The position numbers and the translations under genes were made by a program. This document shows positions 34,375 to 44,159 of a stretch of 64,000 bases of DNA, one piece after another (position 1 is the stretch's first letter; the number at the start of each line of letters is the position of its first letter). Source of the stretch: Nocardioides ochotonae (GTDB taxonomy: Bacteria; Actinomycetota; Actinomycetes; Propionibacteriales; Nocardioidaceae); NCBI RefSeq assembly GCF_011420305.2, contig NZ_CP061769.1, positions 3,025,001-3,089,000 of the forward strand, in the 5' to 3' direction. A model generated the notes under the pieces. The model was not told where the DNA came from and searched no databases. It saw only the letters and a list, made by a program, of their open reading frames with translations.

Positions 34375-37300
34375 ACAGCTCCTCCAGCTCCACGCGCCCC
34401 GGCAGGTGCCCGGGCTCGATCAGCTCACCGGTGCGGACGTAGAAGAACGCGGCCCGCACCCGCTCCAGCGGTACGCCGTGCAGCTCGGCGTAGGCGAGGC
34501 GGTAGATCGCCAGCTGGAGCGGCTCGGAGTCCTGGTGGCGGCTGGTCTTCCAGTCCACCAGCAGGTAGCCGGGGGCCCCGTCGGGAGCGGTCTCGGTGTA
34601 GACCGCGTCGATGCGTCCGCGCACCACCTGCCCGTCGAGCACCAGCGCGAACGGCGCCTCGACCTGGTGCGGCACCCGGGTGCCGAACGGGCCGTGCTCG
34701 AAGCGGGTGATGAGCTCCTTGAGGTCGGTGTCGTCGTCGATGCCGGCGTCCGCGCGACCGGGCAGGTCGTCGTAGTCGAAGAGGTCCTGCTGGCCGAAGC
34801 GGGCCTCGACCCACGAGTGGAAGCGGGTGCCGAAGCGTGCCGCCGCCGAGGGCCGGCGCGGCATCGGTCGCGCCAGGTCGCGGGCGAACTCCGCGGGCTC
34901 GTCGCGCAGCCGGGCGGCCGCGGTCGCCGAGAGGCTGCTCGGCAGCTCGACGTCGATCTCGGTGGCCCGGTCGCGTCGCGCCTCGGTGAGCAGGCGCTCC
35001 AGCTCGGCGTCCCACTCCGCGACCACCGCGGCCTCGACCATGTCGAGGTCGAGGTCGGGCGCCTCGGGGTCCGCGGCGCGCAGGCGGCGGGCGGCCTCGA
35101 GGCGCAGCGCGGCCTCCATGCCGGCCTCGGTCACCGGCCAGGGTCGCGACGGGTCCACCGCGTCGTAGGGGTTGGGGTCGCCCTTGGCCGGCTTCTCCAG
35201 CCAGCCCTCGACCGGCTCGCCCCACGCCTCGAGCTGCTCGCGGACCACCTCCTGGTAGGCCGAGGGCCCGAACGGGGTGGACCGGGTCGACCAGCAGTAG
35301 CTGGAGACCGCGAGCGAGTGGGCCGCGCGGGTGAAGGCGACGTAGCCCAGCCGGAGCTCCTCCTCGGCGTCGTGGGCGCGGGTGGCGTCGCGGTAGGCGG
35401 ACAGTGCGGTCTTGTCGTAGCCGTCGAGCTGGGGCAGGTCGGCGGCGTCCCCGCGCAGCGGCGCCGGCAGGATCGAGGGCGAGGAGGTCCACAGGGTGCG
35501 CGAGCGCCCCGAGGGGAACCGGCTCTCGCAGACCCCGACCAGGAAGACCGCGTCCCACTCCAGGCCCTTGGAGCGGTGCACCGTGAGCAGCTTGACCGAG
35601 TCGGCCTCGGTGGGGGTGGCCACGTCGAGGCCGTTGCCCTGGTCGTCCTCAGCGGTGAGGTAGGCCAGCAGCGCCGCGAGCGAGACGTCCCCGTCGACGG
35701 CCTCGAAGTCGGCGACCGCCTTGACGAACAGGTCGAGGTTGTCGCGCCGGGCGGCGGCCGCGTCGCTCACGGCGGAGGCGAGCTCGATGTCGGCACCGGT
35801 GGTGTCGATGATGCGGCGCACGATGTCGAGCAGCGGGTCACCGACGTGGCTGCGCAGCATCCGCAGCTCCGCGGCGAGCAGCGCGAACCGCTCGCGCGCC
35901 TCCGGGCTGTAGGGGTGCTCGGCCGGGTCGCCGGGATCGGCGAGCGCGTCGTCGAGGCAGGGGATCTCGGCCGGGTCGATGCCGTCGGTGATCGCGACCA
36001 GGTGGTCGGTGACCGTCGCGGGCTCGGCGCCCCGCGCCCGGCCGCCGGCCAGCTCCTCGGCGCGGCGGGCCAGCAGCCGCAGGTCACGCGGTCCGATCGC
36101 CCAGCGCGGCCCGCTGAGCAGGGTCAGCATCGCGGAGTTGGCCGTGACGTCGTGCATGAGGTGCAGCACCGCGACGACCTCCGCGACCTCCGGCAGGCGC
36201 AGCAGGCCGGAGAGCCCGACGATCTCCACGGGGATCCCGGCGCCGGTGAGGGCGTCGAAGACGTCCTCGGCATGGGCGTTGTCGCGGGTCAGCACCCCGA
36301 TGTCGGACCAGGCGCCGGTGTGCGCGGCCCGCACGCCGGTGACCAGCGCGTCGAGCTCGTCGGCGTGGGTGAGGTGCACCTGCGCCGAGACCGTGCCCGG
36401 CTCGGCACCTGGCTTGGCCTCGAGCGGGTCGACCTGGTCGTACTTGTCGTACAGCGGCGCGGCGAGCCGGTTGGCCACCTCGAGGATCCGCGCGTCGGAG
36501 CGACGGTTCACCGTGAGCGGGTAGGTCGGCACCGGGCCGGCGGCCGCCGGGAAGGTGTCGGCGAAGTTGAGGATGTTGGAGACCGAGGCGCCGCGCCAGC
36601 CGTAGATGGCCTGGTTGGGGTCGCCGACCGCGGTGACGGCGTGCCCCCGCCCGGCGGCGGGCGTCGGGCCGGAGAAGAGCCGCGACAGCATCGTCGCCTG
36701 GGCCACGGAGGTGTCCTGGTACTCGTCGAGGAGGACCACCTTGAACTTGCCCCGCTCCAGCGCGCCGACGTCGGGCTGCTCGCTGGCCAGCCGGGCGCCG
36801 AGCTCGATCTGGTCGGAGAAGTCCATCAGCCCGAGCTCGCGCTTGAGCCGGCGGTAGCCGGCCACCAGACCGAGGAGCTCGCCCCGGCGGTCGATTGCCG
36901 AGATCGCCTTCTCGATCGGCTCGCGGTAGGTGGTGCGGTCCTTGCCCGCGCGCTCCTCGGCGAGAGCGTCCTCGAAGCCGCGCCGCGCCTCGGCGTCGAC
37001 GCGGCGTACGTCGTCGGGGCCGACGAGGTGCTCGCTCATCGCGCCGTCGAGGGCCAGGAGGTTCTGGATGGCGGTCTCAGGGTGGTCGGTCAGCTGGGTG
37101 ACCGAGCCGGTGTAGCGGTCCACGACGCGGGCGCCGAGCTGGTAGCGCGCCGCGTCGGTGATGACCCGGGTGTCCGGCTCGTGGCCGATGCGCAGGCCGT
37201 GCTCGGTGAGCAGCTGGGCGGCGTAGGCGTTGTAGGTGAGCACGGTCGGCTCGAGGACCTCCTCTAGCTCCTCTCCCGGCCGGGGGCCGGTCTCCGGGTC

Positions 37301-37693
37301 GTCGAGCACCCCGGCGGTGCGCAGCGCCGCGCGGATGCGCTGGCGCAGCTCGCTGGCGGCCTTGGTCGTGAAGGTCAGGCCGAGCACCTCCTCGGGACGC
37401 ACCTGGCCGGTGGCGACGAGGTAGACCACCCGGGCGGCCATCAGCGTGGTCTTGCCCGACCCGGCGCCGGCGATGACGACGGCGGGGGCCAGCGGTGCGG
37501 AGATCGCCCGCCACTGCTGCTCGCTGGGGGCGTAGGGGGTCTTCATGACCTCCTGGAGGTCCGCCGGGCTCTCGATGCGCAACGGCGCCGGACCGGCCGG
37601 CGCGGCGGCGCGCTGGGTGTCGGTCGTGGGGACGCCGAGCAGGGGTACGTCGGTGTCCAGCAGGTCGTCGGCGGGCGGCTGAGGGGTCGTCAC
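34364..37693 (-). CDS. adnB: AdnB-type helicase-nuclease subunit
   Basis: A 1109-residue UvrD/RecB-like protein that with AdnA forms the mycobacterial-type DNA end-resection machine. The N-terminal motor has Walker A AGAGSGKT, Walker B VLLDEYQDT and VGDPNQAIYGWRG. Late motifs are VHRSKGLEWDAVFL and LGYVAFTRA. The C-terminal PD-(D/E)xK nuclease reads YLLVDWKTSRHQDSEPLQLAIY. The GTG start overlaps the upstream stop (GTGA), so AdnA and AdnB are coupled. The 11-base 3' overlap with the flavoprotein gene is convergent. Homologous to Rv3201c from general knowledge. Confidence 0.9.
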   Translation of the reverse strand: MTTPQPPADDLLDTDVPLLGVPTTDTQRAAAPAGPAPLRIESPADLQEVMKTPYAPSEQQWRAISAPLAPAVVIAGAGSGKTTLMAARVVYLVATGQVRPEEVLGLTFTTKAASELRQRIRAALRTAGVLDDPETGPRPGEELEEVLEPTVLTYNAYAAQLLTEHGLRIGHEPDTRVITDAARYQLGARVVDRYTGSVTQLTDHPETAIQNLLALDGAMSEHLVGPDDVRRVDAEARRGFEDALAEERAGKDRTTYREPIEKAISAIDRRGELLGLVAGYRRLKRELGLMDFSDQIELGARLASEQPDVGALERGKFKVVLLDEYQDTSVAQATMLSRLFSGPTPAAGRGHAVTAVGDPNQAIYGWRGASVSNILNFADTFPAAAGPVPTYPLTVNRRSDARILEVANRLAAPLYDKYDQVDPLEAKPGAEPGTVSAQVHLTHADELDALVTGVRAAHTGAWSDIGVLTRDNAHAEDVFDALTGAGIPVEIVGLSGLLRLPEVAEVVAVLHLMHDVTANSAMLTLLSGPRWAIGPRDLRLLARRAEELAGGRARGAEPATVTDHLVAITDGIDPAEIPCLDDALADPGDPAEHPYSPEARERFALLAAELRMLRSHVGDPLLDIVRRIIDTTGADIELASAVSDAAAARRDNLDLFVKAVADFEAVDGDVSLAALLAYLTAEDDQGNGLDVATPTEADSVKLLTVHRSKGLEWDAVFLVGVCESRFPSGRSRTLWTSSPSILPAPLRGDAADLPQLDGYDKTALSAYRDATRAHDAEEELRLGYVAFTRAAHSLAVSSYCWSTRSTPFGPSAYQEVVREQLEAWGEPVEGWLEKPAKGDPNPYDAVDPSRPWPVTEAGMEAALRLEAARRLRAADPEAPDLDLDMVEAAVVAEWDAELERLLTEARRDRATEIDVELPSSLSATAAARLRDEPAEFARDLARPMPRRPSAAARFGTRFHSWVEARFGQQDLFDYDDLPGRADAGIDDDTDLKELITRFEHGPFGTRVPHQVEAPFALVLDGQVVRGRIDAVYTETAPDGAPGYLLVDWKTSRHQDSEPLQLAIYRLAYAELHGVPLERVRAAFFYVRTGELIEPGHLPGRVELEELFRP

Positions 37694-40600
37694 TGGCTGA
37701 TCACGGCTCCGGCGCTCTTGATGGGGCACAACGGGACGAACGCGCAGTCGCGGCAGTGCTGGCCGGCGACCGCGGGGAAGGACTCCGTGCGCAGCAGCGT
37801 CGCCACCCGGCCGAGGTGGCCGCGCAGCTCCTCACGGGCCGGGCCCTCGTCGGGCTGGGCGTCCTGCGGCTGGACGACGGCGTGCGGCACGTCGTCGAGC
37901 ATGCCGAGCTGCACCAGCTCGGCACCGCCGGCCCGCGGCCCCTCCGCGGGTGCGCCGACCTGCTCCTCCAGCACCCCGTCGACCGCGCCGGCGTCCACGG
38001 CGTACTGGTAGAGGCCGAGCTGGACGTTGCGCTGGACCGACTTGTTGGAGGGCTTGCCGCGCCCGGTCTTGAGGTCGACCACGACCACGCGTCCCGCTGC
38101 ATCGAGCTCGAGGCGGTCGGCGTAGCCGGTGAGCCGGACCTGCTCGCCGTCGTCGAGCTCGACGACGGTCGCGAAGTGCTGCTCGGTGGCGAGCAGGCGG
38201 CGGGGGTTGTCGTGGTGCCAGCGCAGGAAGCGTGCCAGCGCGGTGCGGACCCGGGCGTGCTCACGGGCCCGGGACCAGGGGGTGCGGAACTCCAGGCGCG
38301 GCCACACCTCCTCGACGTGGGCCATCAGCAGGTCGGCGTCGTCGGGGCCGGCCGGGATCTCCCCGTCGGCGACCCGCTGCGCCAGCGCGTGCACGATCTG
38401 GCCGAGGTTGGCGGACTGGTGCGAGCGAGCGATGCCGCCGGCCTCCCGCTCCAGGAACCACTGCATCGGGCAGACCAGCATCGACTCCAGCACACTGGCC
38501 GAGACCGGAACCGGACGCTCGGGGTCGCGGATCGGCGCCGCGCAGCGGGTGGTGGCACGGGTGCCCCACCACGACGACGGGTCGGCCTGGGGCACCAGGA
38601 GCCGGTCGCCGACCGTCTCGCGGGCCAGGCGCGCCAGTCGGCTGGCCGCGGCGGCGCGCAGCGGCTCGGAGGTCTCGGGGTCGGCGAGGGTGCGGCGCAG
38701 CTCGGCGACCAGTCCGTCCATCGACAGCGGTCGCGCGGGACGGCCGGTGACCTTCTCGACGGTGACCCCGAGCTCGTCGAGGAAGCGCGAGGGCTGTTCC
38801 CCCTCGTCGTCGGGCGAGGCCACGGCGGTGACCACGAGCCGCTGGCGGGCCCGGGTGCAGGCGACGTAGAACAGCCGCCGCTCCTCCATCAGCAGCTCGC
38901 GCACCGAGACCGGCGGCACGATCCCGTCGGTGCCGATCCGGTCGGCCTGGAGCAGCGTGGCCCGGCGGCGCAGGTCGGGCCAGGCCTCCTCCTGCACGTG
39001 GGCCAGCACGACCAGGCGCCACTCCAGGCCCTTGGAGCGGTGGGCGGTGAGCAGCCGGACGGCGGCCCCGCGGGCGCCACGGTCGGCGAGGGTCTCGGCG
39101 GGGATCTGCTGGGCGACCAGCATCGCCAGGAAGTTGCGGACGCCCAGGTGGTCGCGCTGCTCCTCTGCCCGCGCGGCCAGCTCGAAGAGGGCACAGATCG
39201 TGTCGAGGTCGCGGTGGGCGCGGCGCGCGCCGGGACCGCCGGCCTCGGCGGCGCGGCGCAGACGCGCGGGCCAGCCGGTGCCCGACCACAGGGTCCAGAG
39301 CACCTCCTCGGCCGAGGCCCCGGCGCTGAGGTCGGCGCGGGCCCCGGCGAGGAGCCCGGCCAGCGCCCGGGCGCGCGCGGCCTCGGGCCCCTCGACGCCG
39401 TCGAGGAAGGAGGCGTCGACCACGGCGAGGCGCACCAGCTCGCGCGAGGCTCGCGGCGACTCGCCGGCCTCGCTCGCGCGGGCCTTCTCGCGCACCCGCA
39501 GCTGGCGCGCGAGCCGGCGCAGCTCGCCGGCGTCCATGCCGCCGAGCGGGCTGAGCAGCAGCGACTCCGCGCGACCGGCGTCGACCGGCTCGCGCTGGTC
39601 GGCGGGGTCGGGGCGGGCACCGCGGCCCGCTGGCTCGCCGGGCTCGACGGGCTCCCCCGGCTCCGGCCGCGCGGGCTCCTCGGGTTGCTCCTCGTCGAGC
39701 CCGATCACCACGCGCATCGCGTCGATGAGCGGCAGCACGGCGGGGTCGCGCACCAGCGGCACCTCGTCGCTGGCGACCTCGACGGGTACGCCGGCGGCCC
39801 CGAGGGCCCGGCGCAGCGGCGGGATCGAGGAGCGCCCGGAGCGGACCAGCACCGCCATCTCGTCCCAGCCGATGCCGTCCTCGAGGTGGGCGCGACGCAG
39901 CAGGTCGGCGAGGTGCTCGGCCTCGGCGCGCTCGGTGTCGAAGGTGCGGACCACCACCTTGCCGGGGCCGTACGCCGCCCCCTCGCTGCGCGGGTTGAGG
40001 AACGCCTCGCGGGCCGCGGCGTCGATGCTGCCCGGCAGGGCGAGGCGCCGCGCGACGCGCTGGGAGGCGAGCAGCAGGCGCGGGCCGAAGCGGCGGGTGG
40101 TGCGCAGCGCGATCACGTCGGCGGGGCGGCCGTCGAAGCGCGGGAACGCGGTCGGGAAGTCGAGGATGCCGCGCACCTCGGCACCGCGGAAGGCATAGAT
40201 CGACTGGTGCGGGTCGCCGACCACGGTGAGGTTGCGCCCGTCGCCGGCGATCGCACGCAGCAGCGCGACCTGGCCGGGGTCGGTGTCCTGGTACTCGTCG
40301 ACGAAGACGTGGGAGAAGCGGGCACGCAGCTCGTCGCGGTGCACCTCGGCCTCGATCGTGGCGCGCCGGATCAGGTCGGCGTAGTCGGTCGCGCCCTGGG
40401 CGTCGAGGTTGGTGAGGTACTGGTCGAGGAAGAGCCCGGCGGCGACCAGCTCGGGCAGGTCGTGCTCGCGCCCGAGGGCGCTGAGCTCGGTGCCGTCGAG
40501 GCCCTTCTCCCGGGCCCGCGCCAGCACCGCGTGCACCTCGCGGGCGAAGCCGCGGGTGCCGAGCGCCCGCGACAGCGAGTCAGGCCAGGTGACCGACTCG

Positions 40601-41025
40601 GGGCTGTCGGTGAGCAGCTCGCGCAGCACGACGTCCTGCTCGGGGGCGCTGAGCAGGCGCAGCGGCGCCTCGTAGAGCGCCGCGGGGGCGTAGGCCCGGA
40701 TCAGGCCGTAGGCGAAGGAGTGGAACGTCGAGCTCAGTGTCGTGGCGGTCGTGCGGCCCAGCCGGGCGGTCACCCGGTCGCGCAGCTGCTCGGCCGCCTT
40801 GCGCGAGAAGGTCAGGGCGAGGACCCCCTCGGGGCTCGCGCCCCGCTCCTCGATGCGGTCCACGATGGCCTCGACCAGCGTGGTGGTCTTGCCGGTGCCG
40901 GGACCGGCCAGGACCAGGAGCGGGCCCCCGGGGTGGTCCACGACGCGCTGCTGGTGCTCGTCGAGGGTCGGGACCGAGGGCGCGACGGGCTGACGCACCA
41001 GCCGGTAGGTGGTCGTCGCTCGCAT
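37690..41025 (-). CDS. adnA: AdnA-type helicase-nuclease subunit with Fe-S site
   Basis: An 1111-residue partner of the downstream AdnB-type protein. The motor has Walker A LAGPGTGKTT and Walker B VFVDEYQDTD, with VGDPHQSIYAFRG. The nuclease domain reads VVVVDLKTGRGK...VQLGLYQYA. Four cysteines (MLVCPMQW and HCRDCAFVPLC) frame the nuclease like the iron staple of AddB-type enzymes, so a [4Fe-4S] cluster is likely. A Pro/Glu-rich linker (near 520-560) has EPGEPVEPGEP repeats. The ATG at 41025 is used; the open frame extends upstream without conserved content. Homologous to Rv3202c. Confidence 0.9.
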   Translation of the reverse strand: MRATTTYRLVRQPVAPSVPTLDEHQQRVVDHPGGPLLVLAGPGTGKTTTLVEAIVDRIEERGASPEGVLALTFSRKAAEQLRDRVTARLGRTTATTLSSTFHSFAYGLIRAYAPAALYEAPLRLLSAPEQDVVLRELLTDSPESVTWPDSLSRALGTRGFAREVHAVLARAREKGLDGTELSALGREHDLPELVAAGLFLDQYLTNLDAQGATDYADLIRRATIEAEVHRDELRARFSHVFVDEYQDTDPGQVALLRAIAGDGRNLTVVGDPHQSIYAFRGAEVRGILDFPTAFPRFDGRPADVIALRTTRRFGPRLLLASQRVARRLALPGSIDAAAREAFLNPRSEGAAYGPGKVVVRTFDTERAEAEHLADLLRRAHLEDGIGWDEMAVLVRSGRSSIPPLRRALGAAGVPVEVASDEVPLVRDPAVLPLIDAMRVVIGLDEEQPEEPARPEPGEPVEPGEPAGRGARPDPADQREPVDAGRAESLLLSPLGGMDAGELRRLARQLRVREKARASEAGESPRASRELVRLAVVDASFLDGVEGPEAARARALAGLLAGARADLSAGASAEEVLWTLWSGTGWPARLRRAAEAGGPGARRAHRDLDTICALFELAARAEEQRDHLGVRNFLAMLVAQQIPAETLADRGARGAAVRLLTAHRSKGLEWRLVVLAHVQEEAWPDLRRRATLLQADRIGTDGIVPPVSVRELLMEERRLFYVACTRARQRLVVTAVASPDDEGEQPSRFLDELGVTVEKVTGRPARPLSMDGLVAELRRTLADPETSEPLRAAAASRLARLARETVGDRLLVPQADPSSWWGTRATTRCAAPIRDPERPVPVSASVLESMLVCPMQWFLEREAGGIARSHQSANLGQIVHALAQRVADGEIPAGPDDADLLMAHVEEVWPRLEFRTPWSRAREHARVRTALARFLRWHHDNPRRLLATEQHFATVVELDDGEQVRLTGYADRLELDAAGRVVVVDLKTGRGKPSNKSVQRNVQLGLYQYAVDAGAVDGVLEEQVGAPAEGPRAGGAELVQLGMLDDVPHAVVQPQDAQPDEGPAREELRGHLGRVATLLRTESFPAVAGQHCRDCAFVPLCPIKSAGAVISQ

Positions 41026-41107
41026 GCCTCCATTCGACCATCCGGGACCGACAGTCCTGTCGAGTGTTGCCGTTCCGGGCCTGTCGCGGCGGTGGCAGGG
41101 TGCGGGC

Positions 41108-42265
41108 ATGACCGACGGACCCCTCAGCGACCTGCTCGTCCTCGACCTCACCCGCGCGCTCGCGGGCCCGCACGCCGCGATGATGCTCGGGGACATGGGT
41201 GCCCGGGTGATCAAGGTGGAGTCCCCCACCGGTGACGACACCCGGTCCTGGGGCCCGCCGTTCGTGGGCGAGCCCGGCGAGCAGGAGTCGACGTACTTCA
41301 TGTCGGCGAACCGCAACAAGGAGTCCATCGTCCTCGACCTCAAGGCCGAGGCGGACCGCGAGGTGCTGGCCCGCCTCGTCGAGCGTGCGGACGTGCTGAT
41401 GGAGAACTTCCGCGTCGGGGTCCTGGACCGTCTCGGCTTCTCCGTCGAGCGGCTGCACGAGCTCAACCCGCGTCTCGTCGTGCTCTCGATCACCGGCTTC
41501 GGCCACGACGGCCCCGAGGCGAAGCGGGCCGGCTACGACCAGATCGCCCAGGGCGAGGGCGGCCTGATGTCGCTCACCGGCACCGCCGCGCCCACCAAGG
41601 TGGGCGTCCCGATCGCCGACCTGCTGGCCGGCATGAACGGTGCGTACGGCGTGCTCGCCGCGCTCCACGAGCGCGAGCGGACCGGGCTCGGCCGGGTCGT
41701 GCGGACCTCGCTGCTGGCGGGCATGGTCGGCGTGCACGCCTTCCAGGGGACCCGCTGGACGGTCGCCAAGGAGGTGCCCGGCCTCGCCGGCGACCACCAC
41801 CCCTCGATCGCGCCGTACGGCATGTTCGCGACCGCGAGCGCGCCGATCCAGATCGCCTGCGGCTCCGAGGGGCTGTGGCGCGCACTGTGCACCGCGCTCG
41901 ACCTGGACGCCGCCGAGGAGCGGTTCGCGACCAACCCGCAGCGGGTGGCGCACCGCGACGAGCTGATCGCCGTGCTCGAGGGGCTGTTCGAGGCCAAGCC
42001 GGCCGAGCACTGGCTCGCGCTGCTCGCCGACGCCGGCATCCCGTCGGGCAAGGTGCGCTCGCTCGACGACGTCTACGCCTGGGAGCAGACCCGCTCGCAG
42101 GGCCTGCTGCTCTCGGTCGAGCACGCGACGCAGGGGACGGTGGAGCTGCCCGGCTCGCCGATCCGCTTCGACGACAACCCCTTCTCGGGCGGCCGTTCGG
42201 CGCACACCGCTCCCCCGACGCTCGACCAGCACGGCCCGGCGATCCGGGAGTGGCTCGACTCCTGA
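41108..42265 (+). CDS. CaiB/BaiF family CoA transferase
   Basis: A 385-residue class III CoA transferase. Features are LVLDLTRALAGPHAAMMLGDMGARVIKVE at the start, YFMSANRNKESIVLDLK, and the catalytic Asp144 in AGYDQIAQGEGG. The C-terminal PSGKVRSLDDV block is also typical. It should move CoA between an acyl-CoA and a free acid (formyl-, succinyl- or carnitine-type partners). It is divergent from adnA and upstream of a DJ-1/PfpI gene. No pathway partner is adjacent, so the acid is unknown. Confidence 0.9.
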   Translation: MTDGPLSDLLVLDLTRALAGPHAAMMLGDMGARVIKVESPTGDDTRSWGPPFVGEPGEQESTYFMSANRNKESIVLDLKAEADREVLARLVERADVLMENFRVGVLDRLGFSVERLHELNPRLVVLSITGFGHDGPEAKRAGYDQIAQGEGGLMSLTGTAAPTKVGVPIADLLAGMNGAYGVLAALHERERTGLGRVVRTSLLAGMVGVHAFQGTRWTVAKEVPGLAGDHHPSIAPYGMFATASAPIQIACGSEGLWRALCTALDLDAAEERFATNPQRVAHRDELIAVLEGLFEAKPAEHWLALLADAGIPSGKVRSLDDVYAWEQTRSQGLLLSVEHATQGTVELPGSPIRFDDNPFSGGRSAHTAPPTLDQHGPAIREWLDS

Positions 42266-42307
42266 GCAACCCTCCCCCGCACGGCGCCGGGCTGCCACGA
42301 TGACGAG

Positions 42308-42901
42308 GTGACCCAGACGCGCACCGTGGCGATCCTCGCCTTCGACGACATGGAGGTCCTGGACTACGCCGGGCCCTACGAGGTGTTCAACGTGGCCGGC
42401 GACCTCACCGACCCGCGTGCCTTCGAGGTCGTGCCGGTGTCGGTCGACGGCGCGCCGGTGCGCGGTCGCGGCGGCTTCACCGTGGTCCCGCGGCACTCCC
42501 TCGAGGACTGCCCGCCGACCGACCTGCTGGTGCTTCCCGGCGGGTCCGGCTCGCGCGCGCTGCTCACCGACGAGCGGGTGCTCGCGTGGCTGCGCGACCG
42601 GGCCGCCGAGGTCGAGCTGCTGATGTCGGTGTGCACCGGTTCGATGGTGCTCGCCGCCGCCGGGCTGCTGCGCGGGCGGCACGCGACGACCCACCACACG
42701 ACGTACGACGAGCTGGCGGCCCTCGACCCGACGGTGCGGGTCGAGCGCGGGCCGCGGTTCGTGCGCAGCGACGAGCGGCTGTGGACCTCCGCCGGGGTCT
42801 CGGCCGGCATCGACCTGTCGCTGCGGGTGGTGCATGACCTCGCCGGTGTGGCGGCGTACGACGCGACGGTCGCGGAGATGGAGTGGATGTGGCGCTCCTA
42901 G
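42308..42901 (+). CDS. DJ-1/PfpI family protein (isonitrile hydratase-like)
   Basis: A 197-residue class I glutamine amidotransferase-like protein of the DJ-1/PfpI group. The nucleophile elbow is VCTGSMVLAAAGLL with Cys109, and LLVLPGG precedes it. The FDDMEVLDYAGPYEVF start and RGRHATTHH follow the pattern of isonitrile hydratase and of GATase domains in AraC-type regulators; no HTH domain is attached here. The GTG start has GACGAG next to it and the site is ambiguous. It follows the CoA transferase by 42 bases and is ended by a strong terminator. Confidence 0.85.
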   Translation: MTQTRTVAILAFDDMEVLDYAGPYEVFNVAGDLTDPRAFEVVPVSVDGAPVRGRGGFTVVPRHSLEDCPPTDLLVLPGGSGSRALLTDERVLAWLRDRAAEVELLMSVCTGSMVLAAAGLLRGRHATTHHTTYDELAALDPTVRVERGPRFVRSDERLWTSAGVSAGIDLSLRVVHDLAGVAAYDATVAEMEWMWRS

Positions 42902-42930
42902 CCGCTCCGAGCGCCTGATCGGCGTACCAG

Positions 42931-42972
42931 CACATCAGGGCCCGGCCGCTGGAGCGGCCGGGCCCTGATGTG
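42931..42972. terminator. Strong bidirectional terminator
   Basis: A perfect 20-bp stem around a GG centre lies between the DJ-1/PfpI gene and the convergent ring-opening amidohydrolase gene. It should stop transcription from both sides. Confidence 0.85.
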
Positions 42973-42999
42973 TGATGTGCTGCTGTGTTGCTGGTGCGC

Positions 43000-44106
43000 T
43001 CAGCCCAGGTCGACGATGGCGGCGACCGGGCCGCCGCCCTCGGGACCCTGGTGGGCGGCGGAGACCGACACGAAGACGGCCGGGTCGCCGGTCACCGCGG
43101 CGGTCACGCCACCGACGCACGACTTGATCTGGCGGTGCCAGTGCACGTCGGAGTCGTCGAGCATCGCGTTGCGGCGACCCCGGACGGTGCCGTCCTGGGA
43201 GGCCTCGCACTTGAGGAACACGTTGACCAGCTTGCCGTCGAGGTCGCTGTGGTGCGGGCGCTCGGGGAGCTCGAGGCCGGCGTCCTTGATCGCCTTCCAG
43301 ATGCCGTCGGCGTCGAGGGCGTCGTTCATCACCGAGTGCCCGATGCGGTAGCGACCGCCGACACCGGTCGCGTTGCCGACCACGACCACCTGGGCCTGGT
43401 CGAGCTCGACGCCGGAGGAGCACGAGGCGACCGCGGAGAACAGCTCGCGGTTGTGCATGACGTCCTCGTCGGTCGGCATCTCGATCTCGCCGAGCGCGAC
43501 CGCGATGCCGAGCGCCGTCACGCCGTTGGAGAGGTCCATCGACTCGTGGGTGTGCTCGGTCCACACCGACTTGCCGCGCGACTTGGCGTCGCGGATGGTG
43601 TGGATGGTGAGCAGCGGGGTCTTGGTCTGCACGTAGTGCACGTCGGCGGGGTCGGTGATCCCGGCGCGCTCCATGGCCACCTTCACCGCGTCGGCGACCT
43701 TGCTGATCATCGGCGTACGGCCGATCTCCTCGGGCAGCAGCTGCTCGCTCATCGCGAAGCCGACCGTGAGGCGCTGCTCCTCGCGCGAGGGGTCGTCCGC
43801 GGCCACGTCGGTGGTCGCGAAGATCGTCGCGTGGGGGCTGATCACGCCGTCGGTGCCGCCGGACCACACGATCGGGACCTGCTTGACCTGGTCGGCGGGT
43901 GCGCCCTTCTCGATGAGCACCTCGCGGAACGCGCGGTCGGCGATGATCCTGGTGTAGTCGTTGACCCCACCGTTGCCCTCGGTCTTGCCGATGATCGCGA
44001 CGACGCGATCGGCCTTCATCACGCCCTCGTCGATGAGCTTCGCGAGCTCCGAGGCGTCGGCGACGGAGTGGATCGGGACCTTGCGTACTTCGATGGCGTC
44101 GGGCAA
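43000..44106 (-). CDS. Ring-opening amidohydrolase (cyanuric acid hydrolase/barbiturase family)
   Basis: A 368-residue member of the AtzD/TrzD/barbiturase family, made of three related domains that each give a Ser-Lys pair. Recognisable parts are [35 protein letters not shown] (first Ser), SCSSGVELD (second) and [15 protein letters not shown] (third). The enzyme opens cyanuric acid or barbituric acid. The start is taken as TTG 44106 ([13 protein letters not shown]) because AAGGAAG stands just upstream and family members begin there; a GTG at 44163 overlapping the upstream stop is the alternative. The adjacent carbamate kinase suggests carbamoyl/urea nitrogen release. Confidence 0.88.
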   Translation of the reverse strand: MPDAIEVRKVPIHSVADASELAKLIDEGVMKADRVVAIIGKTEGNGGVNDYTRIIADRAFREVLIEKGAPADQVKQVPIVWSGGTDGVISPHATIFATTDVAADDPSREEQRLTVGFAMSEQLLPEEIGRTPMISKVADAVKVAMERAGITDPADVHYVQTKTPLLTIHTIRDAKSRGKSVWTEHTHESMDLSNGVTALGIAVALGEIEMPTDEDVMHNRELFSAVASCSSGVELDQAQVVVVGNATGVGGRYRIGHSVMNDALDADGIWKAIKDAGLELPERPHHSDLDGKLVNVFLKCEASQDGTVRGRRNAMLDDSDVHWHRQIKSCVGGVTAAVTGDPAVFVSVSAAHQGPEGGGPVAAIVDLG

Positions 44107-44159
44107 TGGACTTCCTTCCGGTAGGGGCGGTGCGGTGGTGGGATGAGGGAGCGCGGGGA

